Of a stretch of 64,000 nucleotides of DNA, positions 1 to 10,459 are shown piece after piece; the stretch's first letter is position 1; each line of letters starts with the position of its first letter. The notes under the pieces were generated by a model. It saw only the letters and a program-made list of their open reading frames with translations, did not search any database and was not told the DNA's origin. Both the position numbers and the translations under genes were made by a program. The DNA is from Poa pratensis. Taxonomy: Eukaryota; Streptophyta; Magnoliopsida; Poales; Poaceae. Location: assembly GCA_947311845.1 (NCBI GenBank), contig CAMZMU010000027.1, positions 32,379,723 through 32,443,722 on the forward strand, in the 5' to 3' direction.

Positions 1-893
1 TCTTCAAGAGCTTCCTTGAGATCGGCGATCTCTTCCGCGTATTTATATTCGCGGCTTTGCATTTTCTCAATTGTGTCTTCATGCTCATCAATAAGTTTAT
101 TGCTCTCAATAGCAATAGTCAAGATTTCTATGAATTTAGCATGAGCATCTTTATTCTTAGCAATAGCATGAAGAACCATTTTACCCTTCTCAATAAGGGA
201 AGCATCATTATCATCTTCTTCATTATCAACATCATTATCAACATCATTCTCATTTTGAGATATATTGGGAGTCAAGGTAGAAATTACCGTTGATCCCCTT
301 GCCATAAGGCAAAAGTGTGAAGTGGTTGATGATGATGAAGCAAAACTTGAAGCACCATTCAAGTCCATGTCTTGTTCCATGGAGTGTTCGGTTTCCTCTA
401 CATTGTTAGCCAAACAAATACTAGAGGAAATAGAAGTATTTTTATCAAGGGAACAAGACATAGAGAGCATATCATCACGAGGATTAGTCAAGCAATTTGT
501 ACATGATATGCAAGGACTATCAACACAAGCATGTGATCATTTTTGGTTCTAGATGCGTTAAGTCCAAAGATAAATCATTGCAATAAGATAGAGGTGAAGT
601 ATCATCAATTATAAGCTTACTATCATTATTGCAATATTTATCACTACTCACCATTGCATTACTTTGTGGCTTGCCACATGTAGGTGAAGTAGAAAAGTTG
701 AGAACTCATCACGGCCGGAAGTGGAGGGACAACAATCATCTCCACAATTCTTGGACACATCATATTTATCTTGAAGCTTGGTCCAAAGCTCATGAGCATT
801 CCGAAAAGGAGAGACCGACATAATAACTACATCGCTCAAAGCATTGAAAATCACATTAGAAGCTTGAGCATCTAGATAGGAATTATTCTCCAA
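1..893 (-). pseudogene. Copia-type retrotransposon gag region (partial, broken)
   Basis: On the minus strand, 893-648 encodes a piece typical of the Copia gag polypeptide (UBN2-type): 'ALSDVVIMSVSPF' followed by 'ELWTKLQDKYDVSK'. After a frame break, a second minus frame is open from about 620 to the window edge. It is rich in Ser, Asp and Glu and includes 'HFCLMARGS' and a charged helical C-terminal part, as in long Copia gag proteins of the SIRE/Maximus type. The family assignment is from remembered motif style and is tentative. The product would be a capsid-like structural protein in virus-like particles. The region lies downstream (minus strand) of the primer-binding site and LTR, as expected for gag. 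Pol would lie to the left, outside the window. The frame break suggests a non-functional copy. Confidence 0.6.
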
Positions 894-1099
894 TAAAGAT
901 AATCTTTTGGGATTCCTTGGAGGAGAATAACCCCTATCTAGAATTCGCTCTATGTATGGGTCAATGACCCGAAAATATCAAGCATGCGAATTTTCCAAAC
1001 ATCATAATTTGTGCCATCTAATATAAAAGAAGCATTGTGCACTAGTTCACTAGACGACATCTTTACTCTCGAGGCGGTGAAGCCAAAACGAGAGAACCC

Positions 1100-1111
1100 G
1101 CTCTGATACCA
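1100..1111 (-). promoter_or_regulatory. Copia primer-binding site (initiator Met-tRNA)
   Basis: Reverse complement TGGTATCAGAGC, the standard Copia primer-binding site complementary to the 3' end of initiator methionine tRNA. It sits two bases inside the LTR boundary at 1114, which fixes the element's orientation (minus) and identifies 1114-3713 as its 5' LTR. Confidence 0.9.
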
Positions 1112-1113
1112 AT

Positions 1114-3713
1114 TGAAAGGACACGGATGTCGCCTAGAGGGGGGGAATAGGCGATTAAAATTCTTTGCGGTTTAGGCTTGAATAAATGCGGAATAAAACT
1201 AGCGTTTAATTTATCAAGCACGAAACCTAAACAAGCTAGGTTAACCTATGTGCACCAACAACTTATGCTAAACAAGATAAGCAAATATGTGATAGCAAGA
1301 TATATTACTTCAAGCTCGATGGCTATCACAAAGTAAATAGCATAAGTAAGAAGCTCGGGTATAGAAATACCGAGGCACTTGGAGACGATGATTTATCCCG
1401 AAGTTCACTTCCCAATGGAAGCTACGTCTCCGTTGGAGCGGTGCGGAGTCACAAAGTGATCCCCGAATAGCCGTCAAATGGCACACCGTAATCTCCTTCG
1501 TGCCTCTACCAATGAGAGTGCCACGACCACTATGGGACACTTGAGGGTGGTCACCGAACCCGTACAAGGATGAGGCACACTCCACAACTTAATTGGAAGC
1601 TCTCACCGAATTCCCGCGGCTCCCAAAGCCACAAGAATCACAAGGTTGGGGCGCGACTCCACAACTTAATTGGAGGCTCCCAACTATCCCGCGAGCCACC
1701 AAAACTCCGAGATCAACAAGGACCGTCTAGGGCACTCCAAGTACCCAAGAGGACAAGCTCTAGGGCACCCCAAGTACCCAAGAGTAACAAGCTTCTCAAC
1801 TTCAACTTCCACGTATCACCGTGGAGAACTCAAACCGATGCAATGGGCAAGAACACAAGAAGTGCTCAAAATCCTTCACTCTCAAATCCCACCAAAGTAA
1901 CTAATGCTATTGGGGGGGGAAGAGAGGAAGAACAAAGAGGAACACCAAATCCCTCCAAGATCTAGATCAAAAAGCTTCCCCTCACTTGGAGGAGAGATTG
2001 ATTGGTGGAATGAAAGATCTAGATCTCCTCTCTCTTTTCCATCTAATTGGAAGCAAGAATCATGGAGGAATAGAGAGATAGCAATGCTTCAAAGGGTCAA
2101 CAATGGGGGGAAAAACCGTGCTCAAGAGTTAGAAAACCGTTGGGAAAGAAGGCCCCATTATATAGGCTCCCAAAAACCGACCGTTATGCAGTTTTCGTGC
2201 CGTCCGGAATCAGTTCGGAATAGATCCGGAATAGATCCGGAATCAGTTCGGAATTCGTCCGGAATTCCGGATGCCCGGAATAGTCCGAACGTCTACCAAA
2301 CTGATTCCGGAGGGTAGAAAGTACCGAAAGAGCCAAAACCCGGAATCAGTCCGGAATGATTTCGGAATTCCGACCTGCTCGGAATCCGTTCGGAATGAGT
2401 TCGGAATTCCAGAAACACACGGACAGGAAACGTTATATCTTTTACATACGAACTCCGTTTTCGATGTTCTTGGGCTCGTTGGAATCACCGCAACGAGCAT
2501 TACAAGATCATGCAGAGAAACATCATAGTCCAACATGGGAGGATAAAACCAAATGTAGAAAGGTAAAACCTTTCTATAAATGAACAACCGGTCAAACCTC
2601 CAACATCAAAAACTCAACAAGTTTTTCATACGAAATCCGTTTTTGATGAACTTGAGCTTGTTATGAAGATCACAACAAGCTCCAAAATCCCACACAGAGA
2701 AAATCCAAATAAGAATCAAGAAAGATGATGAAGGCAAGTATGCAAATGTTTGAGCTCTCTCCAACTGATACGCTAAAGCTCAATGAGAGCCCCTCTTGAT
2801 AGTACGGTATTTATCCTATAACCCGGTCTCCCAACTAGTACCAAGAGACCGATAAAATAGAAACCCTATCAACATCATACCTTTGCCTTACGCATTCCAC
2901 TTGAGCTAGATGACGTCGATCTTGATCTCTTCAAGTGGACCACCTTTTTTGATTGCGCTTCGCTTGGTGAAGACTCAAACATTGCTCCTCCATACTCCAG
3001 TATGGGAGAGCCTCTCTTAGGCTCATCTTCACATGAACATTATCTCTAGATGGGTGGCAAGCTTCAAGCCTAGTATTTCTTCGAGATGCTCCTCTTGAAC
3101 TTGCGCTTCTCAATCATTGATGACGATCACCACTTGACGTCATCGTTCATGGGCTATATGAAATCTTCATTTGATGCAAGCCCATAGAAAGATACCTAAC
3201 CACACATAGAAATGCTACACACATATCATGGGTTAGTTCACAAAGCTATATGGACAATTGCTTACAATACCAAGAGATAAATGATCCCACTTGGTACATC
3301 TTGTATCTTTGTGTGTTGATCGATATCTTGATCAACCTTGTATCTTTTCTTCTCTTTTCAATAGATGATGTGTTGAAGATAACCATGAATGATCACATAA
3401 TTCTTTTCTTCAAGACATACTTGCAATATGCTCAACTCGCATATGACCAATCATCGGATAACTCCTCAAATAACAACTTGGTCATCACATACTCTTCTTC
3501 TTGATCATATCAAATATATCCATACAACTCGATGATCTTGATGCCAAATACTCCGTTATATCAATATATTTATGGCATCAACCTTGAATTCAACATATGG
3601 AGTTCAAGCATTTGCCTATGGACAAATACTATAAGAATAACTCAATGCAACCATTAGTCCATAGGGATTGTCATTAATTACGAAAACCACACATGGGCAC
3701 GCCATGCCCTTTC
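1114..3713 (-). mobile_element. Copia 5' LTR (about 2.6 kb)
   Basis: The LTR is bounded by TGAAAGGACA at 1114 and TGCCCTTTCA ending at 3713, imperfect inverted ends with the canonical TG...CA. It abuts the primer-binding site. A 2.6-kb LTR is long for Copia and fits the SIRE/Maximus group, though that family name is inference. Internal structure includes a run of CGGAAT motifs near 2204-2407, two direct repeats around 1578-1690 (CTCCACAACTTAATTGGA) and two around 1728-1785 (GGCAC then CCAAGTACCCAAGAG). The base following the LTR, from 3714, is Gypsy antisense-gene sequence, so the Copia element inserted into the Gypsy element. The other LTR and the target-site duplicate are outside the window. 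Confidence 0.8.
2204..2407. repeat. CGGAAT motif cluster in the Copia LTR
   Basis: By my count the hexamer CGGAAT occurs 13 times in about 205 bases, usually as TCCGGAAT or TTCGGAAT, with irregular 8-25 base spacing. Many copies are near-palindromic (TTCCGGAA type). The block lies mid-LTR, where enhancer repeats of LTR elements are often found. No function can be shown from sequence. Confidence 0.75.
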
Positions 3714-3755
3714 AACTGGTTATGTATAACTTATGTTGGTTTCGTGTGCTTGCAG

Positions 3756-5600
3756 CCCTACTACCTCAACCTGGTAGAATCGGGCAAGACTTTTGTCCAA
3801 ATGGAGCAGGAGAGGGACAGTCTGCGCACCAAATTGGAGCAACTCACTCGTAAGTGTATTTTGATTCTTAACCCGAAGTTCCTTTTGCACCATCTTTGCT
3901 TAGTCGAATGTTTGAGTTACTTCTTGCCATCAAATTCAGACGACAAGGCATCGGCTGAGTCTCGGGTGAAGGAGCTAGAAGATGCACTCGCCAAGCAGCG
4001 TGTTGAGTCGAAGAAGGCTTTGGATGATGCCAAGGACTCCGCTGCCTTGCGCGAGAAAGAGTATGCTGAGCGGCTGGCTAGGCTCACCCGAGACGTGAGC
4101 GGTTAGTAAAATTGGCCACTTTTTGTTTACTTCTATTGCCGCTGAGTGTTGTGTAAGAGTTTTTGTTCTCTCTGATTTTTGAAAGAGCTGTTGGTGCACC
4201 GGCACCGTAGACCTGGCGAGTGGCGACTTATCCCTTGACCGCGCTATTGGCGACCTTGACGCCATCTCCTCCCAAGTGAACGATGCACTTGCCAAGTCTA
4301 CGAGCACACTCGGTGCCGTATACAAGGGCGTGTTCCCGTCTGGCCAACTTCCGTCGACTATGGATGGCTTCGCCGACGTCCTAGGCCCGGGAACCTCGAC
4401 TATGGCGAGTTTTGCTCGCACCCTGATGGTACGCGGCTCAGAGACCACCCTCAAGCTCCTTTTAGGTCATGGGATAGAGGGTGACTTCGAGGCCGCTCTG
4501 TCTGATTTCCCTCGGAAGCCGGACGGGAAGCTGGTGTCTCTGAAGCATGTGAACGAGCCAGCCGCGCGGCTGGCTGAAATTTTTATGACTACCGTGGAGC
4601 GCCGGTCAGCGGAGGTCACCAATCGCGCGCGTAGGGCTAGGTCGGAGTCTGCGTCATAGACTTTTGGGCCATCTACCCTTTTATGGACTGTAATTATGCT
4701 TTTATGATATCGCGAGTATGCGTACGCTTTTGCTACACTTGTATGGATTTGGTTCCTTGTTATGTTTTCGCCTGTAAGGCTATGTGCTATTACTCGCCTG
4801 AGCTTTGTGATGAATCTCTCATATCTGACATGAGATTTTTATGATGTTTGGAACAGCCACGGGCAGCCGCTACTTCAGCTGGCTCATCGCGGCATCGTGC
4901 TTCCACCGATCTCGAGCTCAAGTGGCAAATGATGCCAAAATAATGCGTTATATGAAGGCTCGAGTCGTAAAACTGGAGCAAGAGTTGAAGAGTGCCCAGA
5001 GCGAGCTGGATAGGATGAGGGCGAGGCCTGCTTTACCCACTCAGCGAGAGGACTATGTGCTTGGCGAGATGGAGATCGTGAACAGACAACTCGAGTGTAA
5101 GCATGACTGCCTTGATCTCAAGAGTTCATAGTTGTCCTTTTTGTTGATCCAACGTGCGTTGTTGCAGGCTTTGTTCCAGACTTCCAGGCGGAGCAAGCTC
5201 GTGTTGATGAGCAGTTGAACAATGCGACTGACGAACCAACGACGGGCCGTCAGCACTTTCGCTTGGATAAGAACCGAGCGCGCATACTCGCAACTCTAAA
5301 GGATCGAGTGTGGCGGAGCACTCTGCTGCTCGAGTTATGCAGGTCGGCCTTCAGACGAATCAACCAGACTCTTTTCCCGACGGGGCCGTAACCTCAAGGA
5401 ATCCATGCGTTGCTCGGGCTTTTCCGGAGTGCAGGTCCTATTCGAGATTTTATCACCCAGAAGCTTGTGGATGGAGCCAACACATGGCGTATATCCGGAG
5501 TCAGCGTCCAAATATGCAGCTACATCCACCCGTGCCTGGATCGACTTTGTCACAGTCGCAACTTGACGGTACAGTCGAGTCTGCGAGGGTGATGGTTAGT
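3756..5600 (+). pseudogene. Antisense ORF of the Gypsy element (coiled-coil protein, broken)
   Basis: Plus-strand coding blocks are separated by plausible introns: 3756-3849 (ends ...EQERDSLRTKLEQLT, donor GTAAGT), 3940-4101 (acceptor TTCAG; 'RVKELEDALAKQRVESKKA', strong coiled coil), about 4187-4659 (a compact domain including 'GDLSLDRAIGDLDAISSQV' and ending at a TAG), about 4853-5130 (second coiled coil, 'KARVVKLEQELKSAQSEL'), and about 5166-5560 (frameshifted pieces such as 'RSAGPIRDFITQKLVDGAN'). This resembles the antisense proteins of grass Tat elements that databases label 'putative gypsy type transposon' (PF04195-type). The role of these proteins is unknown. Stops and shifts after 5100 show decay, and the N-terminal part is cut off by the Copia insertion. 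Confidence 0.6.
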
Positions 5601-5678
5601 GTTATCACGCTCAACTTATGGGCCCTGTTCTACCAGTTAAGGACGAACCGGAAGATTAGGGTATTTCTGTATAGAGGA

Positions 5679-6006
5679 CAGCCCCCGAGTGTAAATTTGC
5701 CACTTGTACGTAGTGTATATTTGTTTGTGTATGTGCGCAGCCCCGAGTGTATCGAGTGGGGTTTATGAAAAACACTTAGAGTATGGAACATAAATTGCAC
5801 AGCCCCCGAGTGTTCGAGTGAGGCTGTGAATTTTTGCGATGTTTGAAGCTTCAACTCATGATTTTGAGCAACTTTTTCGTTTATGTATGATTTTTATGAC
5901 CCAGCCCCCGAGTATTCGAGTGCGGCTGGGGTATTATGTTTGAAGAAGAAGGAGCGAAAGCTCATGCTTTGAGATAGCGCAGCCCCCGAGTATTCGGGTG
6001 AGGCTA
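5679..6006. repeat. Five-copy hairpin motif array
   Basis: The motif CAGCCCCCGAGT-(G/A)-TTCGAGTG-(A/C)GGCTG recurs at 5679 (half copy), 5738-5762, 5800-5828, 5901-5929 and 5980-6006, spaced 59-101 bases apart. Full copies can fold (AGCC pairs with GGCT; CCGAGT and TTCGAGTG form the inner part). The spacers are unrelated to each other, so this is not a simple tandem repeat. It lies between the 3' ends of two convergent transcription units, pol on minus and the antisense gene on plus. Confidence 0.75.
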
Positions 6007-6209
6007 AGTTTGTGCGAATAAGTTATGCGAGTAGTAAGCAGGGAGAAATATGAGGAATCATTGATTATATTCCATTTTTGAATGTTAAGCTGCAGGCCGC
6101 CTCATTAAAAACCTTCCAGTCCCCGTAGGTACCCTGGTAAGGAAAAGAGCGCGTCTGAAACCTGCAGCCATCCGACATATGTGCCTATTACATTGTGCGA
6201 CTGAGCAAT

Positions 6210-7685
6210 CTAAGCATAGAAACGGCGCAGCTGCGCAACGTTCCAAGGATTGTGCGAGAGTTCGCCTGTCTTCGCGTGCTTCAGTCTGTATGCTCCACCA
6301 CCAATGACCTCGGTGATGATGAAGGGTCCTTCCCATGGAGAAGCGAGTTTGTGCACCTTCTTTTGCTTCAGTCGAAGTACCAGGTCGCCAACCTCGAAGG
6401 ACCTGGTACGCAGTCGACGGCTGTGGTAGTTGCGGAGGTCTTGCTGATAGACAGCTGTGCGTGCTAGCGCCGTGTTGCGTGCTTCTTCGAGCAAGTCGAC
6501 TGCATCTTCGAGTGCTTCATCTGCATCTTCTTCGTTGTATGCCTCGACTCTTGGTGCATTGAATCTTACATCTGATGGCAGGATTGCCTCTGCGCCGTAG
6601 ACCATAAAGAATGGGGTGAATTGTGTTGAAGCGTTGGGAGTTGTGCGTAGGCTCCATAGCACAGATGGGAGTTCTTCGACCCAAGCACCCGCGGCTCTTT
6701 TGAGTGGCACCAGGAGGCGTTTCTTGATTCCACTCGTCACGAGTCCATTGGCTTTTTCGACTTGGCCATTGGACTGCGGGTGTGCCACGGATGCATAGTT
6801 GAGCGTGATGTCTTGCTCTTTGCAGAAATCGGAACTCTTCAGCCGTGAAGTTTGTACCGTTATCAGTGATGATACTGCTTGGTACACGAAGCGGTATATG
6901 ATGGATTTTATGAAATTGACTGCTGTAGTGGCAGTCGAACTTGTGATAGGGACTGCTTCAATCCACTTGGTGAACTTGTCGACCGCCACCAGAAGGTGAG
7001 TATGCCCTCCATGGGAGGATTTTTTGAGTGGCCCGACCATATCGAGCCCCCACTGGGCGAAGGGCCAGGCCAATGGTATTGTCTTCAACGCCGATGCGGG
7101 TGCGTGCGGCTTTGTGGCGAATTTTTGACAGCCGATGCACCTTTTGACTATGTCCTCCGCGTCTTTGAGTGCTGTGGGCCAGTAGAAGCCTGCGCGAAAG
7201 GCTTTGGCTACGAGTGATCGACTGCTGGCGTGATGCCCACAGGTACCTGCATGAATATCACGAAGGATGGCCTGGCCATCTTCGAATGCTATGCAACGTT
7301 GGAACATACCTGATACGCTGCGCTTGTATAGTTCGCCGTTGATGACGGTGTATGCTTTAGATCGTCGAGTGACGCGTCTTGACTCTGTTATGTCTTCAGG
7401 TACCTCGCCGCGGAGTATGTATGCGAGGAAAGGTTGAGTCCAAGTTGGCTCAATGAGGAGTACCTCGACTGGCGGGTCCTCTGTGCTAGGTGCTTTGCTC
7501 TTGGCTGGTGCGGCTGATGTAGGAGATGTTCGTTTTTGCTTGATGGACCTGTGCTCGATGCGCTCGAGGAAGACACCAGGTGGAACTGGTGCTTTGGTCG
7601 CGCCAATGTTGGCTAGCTTATCTGCTTCTTCGTTGCTCTCGCGCCCTATGTGCCGCAACTCGCAGCCTTCGAAGCTGCCCTCCAT
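6210..7685 (-). pseudogene. Gypsy pol: RNase H tail and integrase
   Basis: The 491-codon frame starts with the end of RNase H ('RHIGRESNEEADKLANIG'), then has a zinc-binding segment (H-H-C-C, 'CGHHASS...CIGCQ'), the integrase core ('WGLDMVGPL', 'VDKFTKWIEAVP', 'HPQSNGQVEKAN') and a C-terminal domain ending 'NPWNVAQLRRFYA'. The enzyme would insert the element's cDNA into the host genome. Around 6860-6890 the segment that should hold the second catalytic Asp is in another frame: the bases still encode ITDNGT in frame +1, so two compensating small indels flank it. Integrase from this copy is predicted to be inactive. Confidence 0.85.
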
Positions 7686-8288
7686 TAGGTTGTACAGTCA
7701 CGGTAGGCGATCATGTTATCTGCGATTGCATCGCAGGCCTTCATTGTTTGCTGCACCACAAGATTCGAGTCACCATAGATCATCAGTCGAGTGCACCCGA
7801 GGGCTTTGGCCATCCGCATGCCATGGATCAGGGCCTCGTACTCTGCTTCGTTATTGGATGGTAACTCGAATCCCATCTGCAGGATATAGCGAAGCTTGTC
7901 GCCTTTTGGTGATATGAGGATGACACCTGCGCCTGCGCCTTCGTTCTTCTTTGAGCCGTCAAAGTACATAGTCCATGAGTTGGACACATCTGGTGCTCCT
8001 GGCAACTGAGCTTCATCCACTCGGTATGGAAGTCAGGTAAGACTTGTGCTTTGATGGCCTTCGGGTAATCATACTTGATATCTCGTGGTCTAGCTCGATG
8101 AGCCATTTTGCGACTCGCCCAGTTGCGTTGGGGTTTGTGAGGATGTCTCCGATCCCTGAGGTGCTGATTACAGTGATCGGGTGCTCTGCGAAGTAGTGCG
8201 TCAGCTTCCTTGAGGACATGAACACGGCGTAGGCCAGCTTTTGATAGTGCGGGTACCGCTGCTTTGATATGGAGAGCACTTCACTCAA
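7685..8288 (-). pseudogene. Gypsy pol: RNase H domain
   Basis: The minus strand contains 'MYFDGSKKNEGAGAGV', 'NNEAEYEALIHGM' and 'YGDSNLVVQQ'. These carry the Asp, Glu and Asp residues of RNase H, which degrades the RNA strand during reverse transcription. Upstream 8288-8013 in another frame carries the RT-RNase H connection ('LAYAVFMSSRKLTHYFAEHPITV'). A frame change near 8015 separates the two parts, and a TAG or shift near 7685 separates RNase H from integrase. Confidence 0.8.
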
Positions 8289-9304
8289 GTTGTATGCTTT
8301 GGGCGTGTCCCTCCTCCCTGCGTTCGACTACCAGTACGGTGCTTACCACCCTGTTAGTTGCGGAGACATATAGGTATAGTGGCTCTCGTTCCCTTGGTGC
8401 GACGAGGATTGGAGGGCTTGTGAGGACTCGCTTGAGGTCCGTGAAGGCTGCTTCGGCTTCTGGCGTCCACTCGAATTTGTCTGCTTTCTTCATCAGTCGA
8501 TAGAACGGGAGTGCTTTTTCGCCCAGTTTGCTGATGAATCGACTGAGTGCTGCCACTCGACCCGCTAATTTTTGCATGGAGCTTTGAAGGCCTTTGCATC
8601 GTCAAGATGGCCTGTATTTTCTCCGGGTCCGCCTCGATTCCACGAGCCGAGACTAGATACCCCAGGAGCTGCCCGGCTGGCACGCCGAACGTGCACTTCT
8701 TCGGGTTGAGCTTGATGTGGAAGCGTTTGAGGTTTGCGAACGTCTCTCGCAAGTCATCGAGTAGTGTGTTTTCCTCCCTTGTTGTGATGACGATGTCGTC
8801 TACGTAGACCTGGACGTTTCGCCCAATTTGCTTCTTGAGGCAGTCTTGCATCATGCGCTGGTAGGTTGCGCCTGCGTTCTTGAGCAGTAGACCCCGAGTG
8901 GGGTTATGAACGCCGTTTTCTCTTCATCCTCTTCCTTCATCCTTATCTGGTGGTAACCAGTAAGCATCCAGGAAGGACAAGCGAGCGCACCCGGCGGTGG
9001 AGTCGACGATCTGGTCGATTCGAGGTAGTGGAAAGTGATCCTTTGGACAACATTTATTGAGTGCTGTGAAATCTACGCACATCCGAAGGATATCTGTGTG
9101 CTTCTTCTCTACAAGTACGGGGTTGGCCACCCATTGTGATTTCTTGATTTCTCTGATGAAACCTGCTGCGAGTAGTCTGTCGACTTCGGCTTCGACTGCG
9201 GTTCTTTTCGGGCCGGATATGCGGCGCATTGTTTGCTTGACTGGTTTAGCATCTGGAAATAATTGGAGAGAGTGCTCGGCGAATTCCCTGGGAATACCTG
9301 GCAT
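8281..9304 (-). pseudogene. Gypsy pol: reverse transcriptase
   Basis: The blocks are 9304-8924 ('VDRLLAAGFIREIKKSQW', 'MCVDFTALNKCCPKDHF', 'PLPRIDQIVD') and 8854-8354 with the catalytic box 'VYVDDIVI' and 'LNPKKCTFGVPAGQLLGYLV', followed by 'DKFEWTPEAEAAFTDLK'. This is a typical Gypsy RT that copies element RNA to cDNA. The frame changes at about 8924, 8570 and 8350, so no full-length enzyme can be made from this copy. Confidence 0.85.
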
Positions 9305-9367
9305 GTCGGCTGGACACCACGCAAATATATCCCAGTTCTCACGGAGGAATTCGACGAGCGCGCTTTC

Positions 9368-9950
9368 CTATGCGATAGGCAGACTCGAAGAGACATTGAC
9401 TGTCTTGGTCGGGTCAGTCGGGTGCACCTGATGCGACCTTGTGTCATTGGTGGCATTGAATGCTCTGTCGACTGCCACCTTCTTGTGCTCCGGCATAAGT
9501 GTTCGATCGTTGGAGACCGCTAGATCGGCGAGTGTTGCTTCCATGCCGAACATCTCAGAGATTTTGCTAAACTCTCGGTCGCAAGAGTCGGACTTTTGGA
9601 AGTTTCCTTTGACTGTGATTACTCCTTTTGGTCCAGGCATCTTCAGCTGGAGGTATGCGTAGTGTGGACCGCCATGAATCGAGCGAACGTCGGGCGTCCA
9701 AGTATGGCGTGGTATTGTGACTTCCAGTCGACAACTTCGAACTCAATCGACTCTGTCCTGAAGTGGTTTTGTCCCCGAACGTAACGTCGAGTTGTATGGT
9801 GCCTTCTGGGCTTATTGCTTTGCCTGGGACGATACCGTGAAAGGTATTTGAGGATTTTGGCAGGTTTTCGACTGACCTGTTCATTTTGCGGAGCGTATCT
9901 GCGAAGATGATGTTTATGCCGCTGCCACCATCCATGAAGACCTTGGACAT
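9368..9950 (-). pseudogene. Gypsy aspartic protease region
   Basis: The minus-strand segment near 9950 reads 'VFMDGGSGINIIFADTLRKM', the retropepsin-like active-site motif in the DGGS form of Tat elements, followed by 'LPKSSNTFHGIVPG'. The protease would process the polyprotein. The frame shifts at about 9780, after which 9640-9368 continues with 'MPGPKGVITVKGNFQKS', which links protease to reverse transcriptase in this lineage. Confidence 0.75.
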
Positions 9951-10459
9951 GGCGTAGCCTCCAATTTGGCGTCGAGTACCAGAGCAGAGTGCCCTGGACG
10001 AACGACCGATGGTGGGTGGTCCTCTCTGCTGAAGCTTATTGCAGTTTCGGATCCCTTCAAGAATTCAGTTACGGCAGGAGGTGACATGACCGCCATATTT
10101 ACTTGTCGAGTGCGAAGTTTTTGCTCCCTGTTGGAAGGGCGACCTTTCTGTATCATGTACATCTGCCCTTGGGGCGGAGGGTACTGAGGTTCGTCCACCC
10201 GAGGTACGGGTTGTATGGCACCCGCGATATTTCCGCCTGCGGCAGGCTGTGGTGGTGGAGGTGGTGCCATCAGAACAGGCACATTGTTTGGCTGAGGCAC
10301 AGGTGCAGGTGCGGGTGCGTGTGCGGCTGTTGCCTTTCTGAGTTGCACGTATTCAGATGCTAGTTGGTCGAATTCTCTGCAGTTTCTCATCGAGTGATTG
10401 GAGCGCAATTTTCCGTCTTCCCCTTGTACAGGTGGAATCTGCAATCAGCATCCATCTTG

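Noticed and set aside
5310..5768. A separate 152-codon gene in the Gypsy element
   Set aside because: It mixes frames of the decayed antisense gene with non-coding hairpin DNA.
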